A stretch of DNA of 64,000 bases, from NCBI GenBank assembly GCA_001725325.1, contig MEFY01000002.1:2049559-2113558 (forward strand), given 5' to 3'. Source of the stretch: Leifsonia sp. SCN 70-46 (GTDB taxonomy: Bacteria > Actinomycetota > Actinomycetes > Actinomycetales > Microbacteriaceae). A program made the position numbers and the translations under genes. Numbering within the stretch: the stretch's first letter is position 1; the number at the start of each line of letters is the position of its first letter. The notes below the pieces were generated by a model. The model was given only the letters and a program-made list of their open reading frames with translations, searched no databases and was not told where the DNA came from. Of the stretch, positions 21,202-29,051 are shown piece by piece.

Positions 21202-21852
21202 GTGAGCGAACCCATCAAGGTAGACATCTGGTCGGACGTGCAGTGCCCCTGGTGCTACATCGGCAAGCGCAAGTTCGAGGCGGGGGTCGGTCTCTCCGGC
21301 ATCCCCGTAGAGGTCGAGTACCACTCGTTCGAGCTCGCGCCCGACACCCCCGTCGACTTCGACGGCAGCCCCGCGGACTACCTCGCCCAGCGCAAGGGAC
21401 TGCCCATGGACCAGGTCGAGCAGATGCTCGAGCGCGTCACCGGCATCGCCAAGTCGGTCGGCCTCGACTACGACTACGACCACGTGCACCAGACCAACAC
21501 GGTCATCTCGCACGAGCTCATCCACTTCGCCAAGAGCAAGGGCCGCCAGATCGAGATGAAGGAACGCCTGCTCAAGGCGTACTTCGTCAACGGCGAGCAT
21601 GTCGGCCGCATCCCCGACCTCGTCGACATCGCGGTCGAGCTGGGCTTCGACCGCGACGAGGTCACCGAGGCGCTCGAGAGCCACCGCTACCTCCCCGATG
21701 TGAAGGCCGACGTGGCCCTCGCTCAGGAGTACGGCATCCAGGGCGTCCCGTTCTTCGTCATCGACGGGCGCTACGGGGTGTCCGGTGCGCAGGAGGCCGC
21801 GACATTCGCTAACGTGCTGGCACAGGTCCAGAACGAAAGAGAAGCCGTCTGA
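21202..21852 (+). CDS. FrnE-like DsbA-family oxidoreductase
   Basis: The 216-residue cytoplasmic protein has a thioredoxin fold with active-site CPWC (15-18) and the FrnE/HCCA-isomerase-like helical insertion. The cis-Pro segment GIQGVPFFVIDGRYGVSGAQ (around 175-195) is typical of the family. There is no signal peptide, so it probably acts as a cytosolic disulfide isomerase or polyketide-type oxidoreductase. GTG 21202 is 8 nt behind the upstream stop. Its TGA overlaps the start of a 49-residue peptide gene (TGATG), implying coupled translation. Confidence 0.9.
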   Translation: MSEPIKVDIWSDVQCPWCYIGKRKFEAGVGLSGIPVEVEYHSFELAPDTPVDFDGSPADYLAQRKGLPMDQVEQMLERVTGIAKSVGLDYDYDHVHQTNTVISHELIHFAKSKGRQIEMKERLLKAYFVNGEHVGRIPDLVDIAVELGFDRDEVTEALESHRYLPDVKADVALAQEYGIQGVPFFVIDGRYGVSGAQEAATFANVLAQVQNEREAV

Positions 21853-22001
21853 TGGATACCCCGACGATGCCGGTACCCGTGATCAAGCTCGAGCAGCTGG
21901 GCGATCCCAACGCCGTCGTGTGCGAGGGCGACTTCTGCGCGATCCCCGAGCACCACCAGCAGGCGGTCGTGAACCGCCGCCTCGACGAAGACCTCGTCTA
22001 G
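21852..22001 (+). CDS. 49-aa Cys-containing small protein, function unknown
   Basis: The frame starts at an ATG overlapping the FrnE stop as TGATG and ends at a TAG shared as CTAG with the converging gene. It encodes an acidic 49-residue peptide with two cysteines in VCEGDFCAIPEHH (positions 23-35, C-x4-C) and a C-terminal NRRLDEDLV. Perfect coupling to FrnE, the fit of both ends and codon use like its neighbours support a real gene. The cysteines could be a FrnE substrate pair or a metal site. I do not recognise the family. Confidence 0.7.
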   Translation: MDTPTMPVPVIKLEQLGDPNAVVCEGDFCAIPEHHQQAVVNRRLDEDLV

Positions 22002-22438
22002 CCGACATACCCCCTGCGTGACCACTCCATGAGGTCGCGCGCCGACGCGTCGGCCGGAGCCTTCGAGGCCACGCGCGGCGGCACCTTCACGAGCACCGGG
22101 GTCGTCGGGCGCTCGGGCAGCGACACGTGGTACGCCTCCGGATTGATCCGCCGGTTGACGAGCGCGCCCACGACGGCGCCGATCCCGAAGCCCACGGGCA
22201 GCGCGAAGAGGTAGACGGCGGGCGGGATGCCCGTGGCGGTGCCGAGGGCGAGGGTCGCCACGACGCCCACGACGGCGCCGATCGAGATCGCAACCCACCA
22301 GCGCTGCAGCTTGGCGTTGCGCGCGTCCCATTCGCGCTGCGCGCGCAGCTCCACGACCGCCCGCTCGCGCGGCGCCTCGCTCACCCACAGCTTGCCCTCG
22401 TAGCGGAACACCCAGGGGTTGTCGTCGAGCGCCCCCAT
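21998..22438 (-). CDS. two-TM membrane protein, function unknown
   Basis: The 146-residue protein has a charged N-terminal half, two adjacent membrane helices (about 48-68 and 73-95) with a short Gly/Pro turn, and a basic Pro-rich C terminus. No family comes to mind. The N-terminal segment WVFRYEGKLWVSEAPRERA could be a small soluble domain. Its ATG overlaps the last base of the YbaK-like gene stop (TGATG), so the two are co-translated. The 3' end shares CTAG with the 49-residue gene. Confidence 0.75.
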   Translation of the reverse strand: MGALDDNPWVFRYEGKLWVSEAPRERAVVELRAQREWDARNAKLQRWWVAISIGAVVGVVATLALGTATGIPPAVYLFALPVGFGIGAVVGALVNRRINPEAYHVSLPERPTTPVLVKVPPRVASKAPADASARDLMEWSRRGYVG

Positions 22439-22914
22439 CAGTCGCTGATGTCCGCGAGGGTGGCGCCGAAGCCGCGCACGAGGTCGTCCGCCTCGACCCA
22501 CGCGCTGTAGCCGTGCTCGCCGGCTCCCATGGCGATCCGCTGCCCGGCGATGCGCTCGTCGGCGAACACGGGCCACGCCGTGGTCGAGCCGAACGGCGTG
22601 ATCGTGCCGCGCTCGTAGCCCGTGGCCTCGAGCGCGACCGACGCCTCGGGCAGCTGCAGCTTGTTGACGCCCACGACCGCGCGCAGCTTCGCCCACGAGA
22701 TCTGGCGGTCGCCGGGCACGAGGGCGAACAGGAAGGTGCCGTCGTGCCGTTTCACGACGAGGCTCTTGACGATCACCGCGGGCGAGACGCCGAGCAGTGC
22801 GGCGGCCTCCTCGAGCGAGGATGCGGCGGGCCGCTCGACGATCTCGACGGCGATGCCGCGCGCCTCCGCGTCGGCGCGCACGCGCTCCCGGCCGGGGGAT
22901 GGGACAATTGACAT
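22438..22914 (-). CDS. YbaK/EbsC-family aminoacyl-tRNA deacylase
   Basis: The 158-residue cytosolic protein carries the YbaK-type core, seen in VIVKSLVVKRHDG (about 48-60), where the first Lys matches the family catalytic lysine, and in GTITPFGS (about 103-110). YbaK proteins hydrolyse mischarged Cys-tRNA-Pro or similar misacylated tRNAs. The ATG at 22914 touches the ATG of the divergent dus gene with no base between. Its -10 (GAGAAT, 22926-22921) lies inside the dus coding sequence 6 nt away, so it is probably leaderless. Confidence 0.88.
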   Translation of the reverse strand: MSIVPSPGRERVRADAEARGIAVEIVERPAASSLEEAAALLGVSPAVIVKSLVVKRHDGTFLFALVPGDRQISWAKLRAVVGVNKLQLPEASVALEATGYERGTITPFGSTTAWPVFADERIAGQRIAMGAGEHGYSAWVEADDLVRGFGATLADISD

Positions 22915-22926
22915 ATGTCCATTCTC
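22903..22926. promoter_or_regulatory. back-to-back leaderless promoters with zero-gap divergent start codons
   Basis: Plus strand: GACAAT (22903-22908), six bases, then ATG at 22915. Minus strand: GAGAAT (22926-22921), six bases, then ATG at 22914. The two start codons abut, and each -10 box lies in the first codons of the other gene. Start points predicted at 22915 and 22914 would give two messages with no untranslated 5' sequence and no shared base. Each -35 region would also be coding. Confidence 0.75.
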
Positions 22927-24069
22927 GCCGCCCCGGCACCCACGCTGAACATCGGGCCCCTCGCGCTCGACGTGCCTGTCGTGCTCGCGCCCATGGCGGG
23001 GATCACGAACACCGCGTTCCGCAGGCTCTGCCGCGAGTACGGCGCGGGCCTCTACGTGTCCGAGATGATCACGAGCCGGGCGCTCGTGGAGCGCACACCC
23101 GAGAGCATGCGCCTCATCCGGCACCACGAGTCGGAGACGACGCGCTCCATCCAGCTCTACGGCGTCGACCCCAAGACGGTCTCCGAGGCCGTGACGATGC
23201 TCGTCGCCGAGGATCGCGCCGACCACATCGACCTCAACTTCGGCTGCCCCGTGCCCAAGGTCACGCGCAAGGGCGGCGGCGCGGCCCTGCCGTGGAAGCG
23301 CGACCTGTTCCGCGACATCGTCGAGGGCGCCGTCAAGGCCGCGGGCTCGGTGCCGCTCACGGTGAAGATGCGCAAGGGCATCGACTCCGACCACCTCACC
23401 TACCTCGAGGCTGCCAAGGCCGCGGAGGGCGCGGGCGTCGCGAGCATCGCCCTGCACGCGCGCACGGCCGCCGAGTTCTACTCCGGCACCGCCGACTGGT
23501 CGGCGATCGCGAAGCTCAAGGAGACCATCACGGGCACGCCCGTGCTCGGCAACGGCGACATCTGGAGCGCCGAGGACGCGCTGCGCATGGTCGCGGAGAC
23601 GGGATGCGACGGGGTCGTCGTCGGCCGCGGCTGCCTCGGCCGTCCGTGGCTGTTCGGAGACCTGGCCGCGGCCTTCCGGGGCGAGACGGTCAAGGCGATG
23701 CCCACCCTCGGCGAGGTCGCGCAGGCCTTCAAGCGCCACGCCGAGCTGCTCACCGAGTTCTTAGAGGAGGAGGACCGCGCCTGCCGCGACATCCGCAAGC
23801 ACGTCGCGTGGTACTTCAAGGGCTACGCCGTGGGCGGGGAGCTGCGGGCATCCCTCGCCACAGTGCGCGACCTCGCCCAGCTCGACGAGCTGCTCGCCCA
23901 GCTCGACGGCGAGCAGCCCTACCCGGGCGCGGACGCGGAGGGCCAGCGCGGGCGCGCGGGCACGCCCAAGAGCCCCGCGCTGCCGCAGGGCTGGCTCGAC
24001 AGCCGCGAGCTGCAGGAGACGCACCGGGCCGAGCTGACCGAGGCCGAGCTGAGCCACAGTGGTGGATAG
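22915..24069 (+). CDS. dusB: tRNA-dihydrouridine synthase (DusB-like)
   Basis: This 384-residue FMN enzyme reduces uridines in the tRNA D-loop. The TIM-barrel start APMAGITNTAFRRL (24-37) and the catalytic-loop motif NFGCPVPKVTRKGGGAAL (about 107-124, with the active cysteine) are present. FMN phosphate-binding elements GNGDIWS and GVVVGRGCLGRPW follow. The C-terminal helical tRNA-binding domain is complete. It starts at the zero-gap divergent promoter and ends 8-11 bp inside the dgt start, so the two are likely one transcript. Confidence 0.93.
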   Translation: MSILAAPAPTLNIGPLALDVPVVLAPMAGITNTAFRRLCREYGAGLYVSEMITSRALVERTPESMRLIRHHESETTRSIQLYGVDPKTVSEAVTMLVAEDRADHIDLNFGCPVPKVTRKGGGAALPWKRDLFRDIVEGAVKAAGSVPLTVKMRKGIDSDHLTYLEAAKAAEGAGVASIALHARTAAEFYSGTADWSAIAKLKETITGTPVLGNGDIWSAEDALRMVAETGCDGVVVGRGCLGRPWLFGDLAAAFRGETVKAMPTLGEVAQAFKRHAELLTEFLEEEDRACRDIRKHVAWYFKGYAVGGELRASLATVRDLAQLDELLAQLDGEQPYPGADAEGQRGRAGTPKSPALPQGWLDSRELQETHRAELTEAELSHSGG

Positions 24070-25315
24070 CGTCGCGTTCACGCCGGGCTACTCGGAGTTC
24101 GACCGCGAGCGCTGGTTCCCCGAGGAGCACTCGAACCGACGCAGCGACTTCGCGCGCGACCGTGCGCGCCTGCTGCACTCGAGCGCGCTGCGCCGGCTCG
24201 CCGCCAAGACGCAGGTGCTGAGCCCCACGGCGGGCTCGGACTTCTCGCGCACGCGCCTCACGCACTCCCTCGAGGTCGCGCAGGTGGGCCGCGAGCTCGC
24301 CGACAGCCTGGGCCTCGACCCCGACGTCGTCGACACGGCGTGCCTCGCGCACGACATCGGGCATCCGCCGTTCGGCCACAACGGGGAGCGCGCCCTCAAC
24401 GAGTGGGCCCACGACGTGGGCGGCTTCGAGGGCAACGCGCAGACGCTGCGGGTGCTCACCCGCATCGAGCCCAAGGTGTTCGGCCCGACCGGCGCATCCT
24501 TCGGGCTCAACCTCACGCGCGCATCCCTCGACGCCAGCTGCAAGTACCCCTGGCCGAGCGCGCAGGGCGTCGCCGACCCGAGCGGGCGCAGCAAGTTCGG
24601 CTTCTACGACGACGACACCGCGGCCTTCGAGTGGCTGCGCGAGGGTGCGCCGTCGCGCGTGCGGTGCATCGAGGCCCAGGTCATGGACCTGTCGGACGAC
24701 ATCGGCTACTCGGTGCACGACTTCGAGGATGCGGTCGTGAACGGCTACATCGACGTGACGGCCCTGGGCGCCCGCGTCGACCACGACGACCTCGTGCAGT
24801 CGATGTTCGAGTGGATCGGCGGCGAGCTCGACCACGACGAGCTCATGGCCGCCTTCGACCGGCTCGACAACCTGCCGTTCTGGATCGACAGGTGGGACGG
24901 CAGCCGCGAGGCCCACGGCCGCCTCAAGAACCTCACGAGCCAGCTCATCGGCAGGTTCGCCGCCGCGGCCGTGACGGCCACGCGCGAGGCGCACTCGGGC
25001 AACCTCGCGCGCTTCGGGGCCGACCTCGAGGTGCCGCGGCCGATCCAGGCGGAGATCGCCGTGCTCAAGGGCATCGTCGCGGCCTTCGTCATGTCGACGA
25101 ACTCGCGCCAGCCCATCTACGCGCACCAGCGCGACATCCTCACGGAGCTCGCCGACGTGCTGCTGTGGTCGGCGCCCGCCAACCTCGACGCGGGCTTCAC
25201 CGCCGACTGGAACTACGCCACGTCCGACGAGCAGCGCAAGCGCGCCGTCGTCGACCAGGTGGCGTCGCTCACCGACCAGTCGGCGCTGTCCCTGCACGCG
25301 AGGCTCGTCGGCTGA
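24059..25315 (+). CDS. dgt: deoxyguanosinetriphosphate triphosphohydrolase-like protein
   Basis: The 418-residue HD-domain hydrolase carries the family signatures RRLAAKTQV, RTRLTHSLEVAQV (His69) and CLAHDIGHPPFGHNGE (His98, Asp99), and a later VMDLSDDIGYSVHDFED. These enzymes release triphosphate from dNTPs and adjust the nucleotide pool. Two GTG codons in tandem (24059, 24062) could be the start; both overlap the end of dusB. The position in front of dnaG is the usual actinobacterial order, but dnaG has its own promoter 19 nt away. Confidence 0.94.
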   Translation: MVDSVAFTPGYSEFDRERWFPEEHSNRRSDFARDRARLLHSSALRRLAAKTQVLSPTAGSDFSRTRLTHSLEVAQVGRELADSLGLDPDVVDTACLAHDIGHPPFGHNGERALNEWAHDVGGFEGNAQTLRVLTRIEPKVFGPTGASFGLNLTRASLDASCKYPWPSAQGVADPSGRSKFGFYDDDTAAFEWLREGAPSRVRCIEAQVMDLSDDIGYSVHDFEDAVVNGYIDVTALGARVDHDDLVQSMFEWIGGELDHDELMAAFDRLDNLPFWIDRWDGSREAHGRLKNLTSQLIGRFAAAAVTATREAHSGNLARFGADLEVPRPIQAEIAVLKGIVAAFVMSTNSRQPIYAHQRDILTELADVLLWSAPANLDAGFTADWNYATSDEQRKRAVVDQVASLTDQSALSLHARLVG

Positions 25316-25333
25316 CCGACCTACAATCAACAC

Positions 25334-27193
25334 GTGGCAGGCCTGATCCGACGAAGCGACATCGACGAGGTGCGCTCGCGCACCAACATCGCCGACATCG
25401 TCGGTGACTACGTCGCCCTCAAGAACGCGGGCGTGGGGTCGATGAAGGGCCTGTGCCCGTTCCACGAGGAGCGCAGCCCCAGCTTCCACGTGCGGCCGCA
25501 GGTGGGCTACTACCACTGCTTCGGCTGCGGCGAGGGCGGCGACGTCTTCACGTTCCTGCAGAAGATGGACCACGTCACCTTCTCCGAGGCCGTCGAGCGC
25601 ATGGCCGCGCGCATCGGCTTCGAGCTGCACTACGAGGATGGGGGCGCCGCCACCGACCACGGCAACCGCGCGCGCATCCTCGCCGCCAACGAGGCCGCGG
25701 CCGCCTTCTACGTCTCGCAGCTCACGACCCCCGACGCGGAGCCGGCCCGCGCCTTCCTGGGCTCGCGCGGGTTCGACCCCTCGGCCGCCCAGCGCTTCGG
25801 CGTGGGCTTCGCGCCGCGCGGGGGAGCGCTGCGCGCCCACCTGCGCAGCCTGGGCTTCACGGAGGACGAGCTCGTGACCGCGGGCCTGCTCGGCAGGGGC
25901 GACCGCGGCGATGTCTACGACCGGTTCCGCGGCAGGCTCGTGTGGCCCATCCGCGATGTCACGGGCGCGGCCCTCGGATTCGGCGCGCGCAAGCTGCTCG
26001 ACGACGACAACGGCCCCAAGTACCTCAACACCCCCGAGACGGCGGTGTACCACAAGAGCCAGGTGCTGTACGGCCTCGACCTCGCCCGCAAGGACATCGC
26101 ACGCGGCCGCCAGGTCGTCGTCGTGGAGGGCTACACCGACGTCATGGCCTGCCACCTCGCGGGCATCACGACGGCGGTCGCGACGTGCGGCACGGCGTTC
26201 GGCGTCGACCACATCAAGATCGTGCGCCGCGTGATCGGCGACGTCGACAACTCCGACACCACGGGCACGGGCGAGGTGATCTTCACCTTCGACCCCGACG
26301 AGGCCGGGCAGAAGGCCGCGAGCCGCGCGTTCGCGGAGGAGCAGCGCTTCGCCGCGCAGACCTTCGTCGCCGTCGCCCCCGACGGGCTCGACCCGTGCGA
26401 TCTACGGCTCGCGCAGGGCGACGGCGCCGTGCAGCGCCTCATCAAGTCGCGCAAGCCCATGTTCGAGTTCATGATCCGCCGCCAGCTCGCCGTGCACGAC
26501 CTCGAGACCGTCGAGGGCAGGGTCGCCGCCCTGCGCGCCGCGGCGCCCGTCGTGGCGGGCATCCGCGACCAGGCGCTCGGCGTCGGCTACGTGCGCAACC
26601 TCGCGGGCTGGCTCGGCATGGACCCGACCGAGGTGCAGCGCGCGGTCACGGCCGCGAAGGGCGGATCGAGGCCGCAGGCCGCCCCGTCCGCGCAGGAGCC
26701 CGCCCCGGCGGCGGAGAGCGAGCCGACGATCACGGGCCTGCGCACCGACACGGCCACGCGCACCGAGCGCGACGTGCTCATGGCGATCCTGCAGCACCCC
26801 GACCTCGTGGGGGAGCAGCTCGTGGCGAAGGCCGCGCGCATCCGCTTCACCGACCCGGCCCTCGCCGTCGTGCGCGACGCGGTCGCCGTCAACCTCGAGC
26901 ACTCCGGCGCGCCCGACTGGGTGGCCCGGCTCACGGCCGAGGTGCCGCCGCGGTTCGCGCGGCTCGTGGGCGAGCTCGCCGTGGCGCCCATCCCCGAGCG
27001 CGAGGACCGTCTGAGGGGCTACTGCCGCAGTATCATCGTCGACTTCGTCGACCGCGACCTGCTGCGCGAGAAGGTCGAGCTCATGGGCGCGATGCAGCGG
27101 CTCGACGCGGCGGCAGACGCCGAGCGGTTCGGCGCCGTGCAGCGCGACCTCGTGCGCATCGAGACCGAGCGCCGGGCACTCCGCGACGAATAG
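25334..27193 (+). CDS. dnaG: DNA primase
   Basis: The 619-residue primase synthesises RNA primers at the replication fork. It contains the N-terminal zinc-binding domain with C41-x2-H44 and C62-x2-C65, the RNA polymerase/TOPRIM core (VVVEGYTDVMA near 258, and FDPDEAG near 315) and a C-terminal helicase-interaction domain. A 25-residue low-complexity linker rich in Ala and Pro (about 440-465) separates the last domain. The GTG follows a strong -10 TACAAT (25322-25327) by exactly 6 nt. That makes it one of the clearest leaderless starts in the window. Confidence 0.96.
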   Translation: MAGLIRRSDIDEVRSRTNIADIVGDYVALKNAGVGSMKGLCPFHEERSPSFHVRPQVGYYHCFGCGEGGDVFTFLQKMDHVTFSEAVERMAARIGFELHYEDGGAATDHGNRARILAANEAAAAFYVSQLTTPDAEPARAFLGSRGFDPSAAQRFGVGFAPRGGALRAHLRSLGFTEDELVTAGLLGRGDRGDVYDRFRGRLVWPIRDVTGAALGFGARKLLDDDNGPKYLNTPETAVYHKSQVLYGLDLARKDIARGRQVVVVEGYTDVMACHLAGITTAVATCGTAFGVDHIKIVRRVIGDVDNSDTTGTGEVIFTFDPDEAGQKAASRAFAEEQRFAAQTFVAVAPDGLDPCDLRLAQGDGAVQRLIKSRKPMFEFMIRRQLAVHDLETVEGRVAALRAAAPVVAGIRDQALGVGYVRNLAGWLGMDPTEVQRAVTAAKGGSRPQAAPSAQEPAPAAESEPTITGLRTDTATRTERDVLMAILQHPDLVGEQLVAKAARIRFTDPALAVVRDAVAVNLEHSGAPDWVARLTAEVPPRFARLVGELAVAPIPEREDRLRGYCRSIIVDFVDRDLLREKVELMGAMQRLDAAADAERFGAVQRDLVRIETERRALRDE

Positions 27194-27270
27194 TTGCTTT
27201 CGTGTAAACATGTGTCTCCAGATGGCGGACGATCTGTCTATCTGTGTTAGACCTTTAGGCACAGCAACGC

Positions 27271-27297
27271 ACGGCACGCCGCGATCCGGTGTGCCGT
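27271..27297 (+). promoter_or_regulatory. hairpin in the 5' leader of the ABC importer operon
   Basis: ACGGCACGCC (27271-27280) pairs with GGTGTGCCGT (27288-27297), 10 bp with one G-U, around a 7-nt loop. It stands 38 nt before the substrate-binding protein start, inside the 141-bp gap after dnaG. There is no T-run behind it, so it is not a clear terminator. It may stabilise the message or regulate translation. I recognise no known riboswitch. Confidence 0.45.
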
Positions 27298-27334
27298 CGC
27301 GTTCCTTGCCACTAATAGGAAGAGGTAGACGGAT

Positions 27335-28957
27335 ATGACATCCGCATCCACGAAGCGTGTACTCGGAGCCCTCGCGGGCACCGCGGTCTTCGCTCTCACG
27401 CTCGCCGGCTGCGCCGCCACGGGCGGCGACACCGGCGGCGACTCGAGCGGCTCGCTCATCGTCGGCACCACCGACAAGGTCACCTTCATCGACCCGGCCG
27501 GCTCGTACGACAACGGCTCGTTCGCCATCATGAACCAGGTGTACCCGTTCCTGCTCAACTCGCCGCAGGGCACGAGCGACGTCGAGCCCGACATCGCCGT
27601 CTCGGCCGAGTACACGAGCGACACCGACTACACCGTCGTGCTCAAGCCGGGCCTCAAGTTCGCCAACGGCCACGACCTCACCTCCTCCGACGTGGTGTTC
27701 TCGTTCGAGCGCCAGCTGACGATCGCCGACGAGAACGGCCCGTCCGTGCTGCTCGGCAACATCGACAGCGTCGAGGCCACGGATGACACCACCGTCGTCT
27801 TCCACCTCAAGAACGGCAACGACCAGACGTTCGCGCAGATCCTGTCGAGCCCGGCAGCCCCGATCGTCGACGAGGAGGTCTTCTCGGCCGACTCCGTCAC
27901 GCCGGACGCCGACATCGTCGCGGCCAACGCGTTCGCCGGCCAGTACGTGATCAAGAGCTACGACTTCAACAACCTCGTCGAGTTCGAGGCCAACCCCGAC
28001 TACCAGGGCGTCCTGGGAGCGGCGAAGACGAAGAACATCACGCTCAAGTACTACACCGACGCGTCGAACCTCAAGCTCGACGTCCAGGAGGGCAACATCG
28101 ATGTCGCGCACCGCAGCCTGTCTGCGACCGACATCGCCGACCTCCAGGGCAACGACAACGTGAACGTCGTCGTCGGCCCCGGTGGCGAGATCCGCTACAT
28201 CGTCTTCAACTTCAACACGCAGCCCTTCGGCGCGACGACCGCTGAGGCCGACGCTGCGAAGGCCCTCGCCGTGCGCCAGGCCGTCGCCGACCTCGTCGAC
28301 CGCCAGGAGATCGCCGACCAGGTCTACAAGGGCACGTACCTCCCGCTCTACTCGTACGTTCCGGACGGCCTCACCGGCGCCACCCAGGTCCTCAAGGACC
28401 TGTACGGCGACGGCAGCGGCGGCCCGGACGCCGACAAGGCGGCCAAGACCCTCGCCGACGCGGGTGTCGCGACTCCGGTTGCGCTCAACCTGCAGTACAA
28501 CCCCGACCACTACGGTGAGTCGTCGGGCGACGAGTACGCGCTCGTGAAGAGCCAGCTCGAGGCGACCGGCCTGTTCGCGGTCAACCTGCAGTCCACCGAG
28601 TGGGTCACCTACTCCAAGGACCGCACGGCCGACCTGTACCCGGCCTACCAGCTCGGCTGGTTCCCGGACTACTCGGACGCCGACAACTACCTGACGCCGT
28701 TCTTCTCGACGAACAACTTCCTGGGCAACCACTACGACAACACCGAGGTCAACGACCTCATCGTTGCGCAGGCCACGGAGACCGACCCGGCCACGCGCCA
28801 GTCGGACATCGAGGAGATCCAGGCCAAGGTCGCCGCCGACCTGTCGACCGTGCCGCTGCTGCAGGGCTCGCAGATCGCGGTCACCGGCAAGGACGTGACC
28901 GGTGCTGTCCTCGACGGCTCGTTCAAGTTCCGCTACGGAAGCCTCGTCAAGGGCTAA
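27335..28957 (+). CDS. ABC importer substrate-binding lipoprotein (family 5, peptide/nickel type)
   Basis: The 540-residue precursor has a lipoprotein signal with lipobox LAGC (Cys26 lipidated) and the SBP_bac_5 fold, for example FANGHDLTSSDVVFSFERQL and the long C-terminal lobe ending TGKDVTGAVLDGSFKFRYG. It would capture the substrate outside the membrane for the two permeases downstream. Family members bind oligopeptides, nickel chelates or sugars. The operon enzymes hint at a hydroxy- or sugar-acid-related substrate, which is inference. Ribosome-binding site GGAAGAGG precedes the ATG. It is followed by two hairpins that probably keep its expression above that of the permeases. Confidence 0.92.
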   Translation: MTSASTKRVLGALAGTAVFALTLAGCAATGGDTGGDSSGSLIVGTTDKVTFIDPAGSYDNGSFAIMNQVYPFLLNSPQGTSDVEPDIAVSAEYTSDTDYTVVLKPGLKFANGHDLTSSDVVFSFERQLTIADENGPSVLLGNIDSVEATDDTTVVFHLKNGNDQTFAQILSSPAAPIVDEEVFSADSVTPDADIVAANAFAGQYVIKSYDFNNLVEFEANPDYQGVLGAAKTKNITLKYYTDASNLKLDVQEGNIDVAHRSLSATDIADLQGNDNVNVVVGPGGEIRYIVFNFNTQPFGATTAEADAAKALAVRQAVADLVDRQEIADQVYKGTYLPLYSYVPDGLTGATQVLKDLYGDGSGGPDADKAAKTLADAGVATPVALNLQYNPDHYGESSGDEYALVKSQLEATGLFAVNLQSTEWVTYSKDRTADLYPAYQLGWFPDYSDADNYLTPFFSTNNFLGNHYDNTEVNDLIVAQATETDPATRQSDIEEIQAKVAADLSTVPLLQGSQIAVTGKDVTGAVLDGSFKFRYGSLVKG

Positions 28958-28966
28958 CAACTCGCG

Positions 28967-29022
28967 GCTAGAGTCTTCTCTAGCGCAATGAGGGGCGACC
29001 CGCACTCGTGCGGGTCGCCCCT
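28967..29022 (+). terminator. tandem hairpins between binding protein and permease genes
   Basis: A 7-bp stem with a 4-nt loop (28967-28984) is followed by a 15-bp perfect inverted repeat (28991-29005 with 29008-29022). The following TTCACTCTT is only mildly T-rich. The position between the abundant binding protein and the rarer membrane subunits suggests partial termination or protection of the first message from 3' decay. Confidence 0.8.
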
Positions 29023-29051
29023 TCACTCTTGTGCACGAAAGATTGGCACCC

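Noticed and set aside
28186-28212. A coding-region hairpin candidate inside the binding-protein gene.
   Set aside because: Short G+C-rich complementarity of this kind is expected by chance in coding DNA of this composition, and no regulatory element is positioned there.
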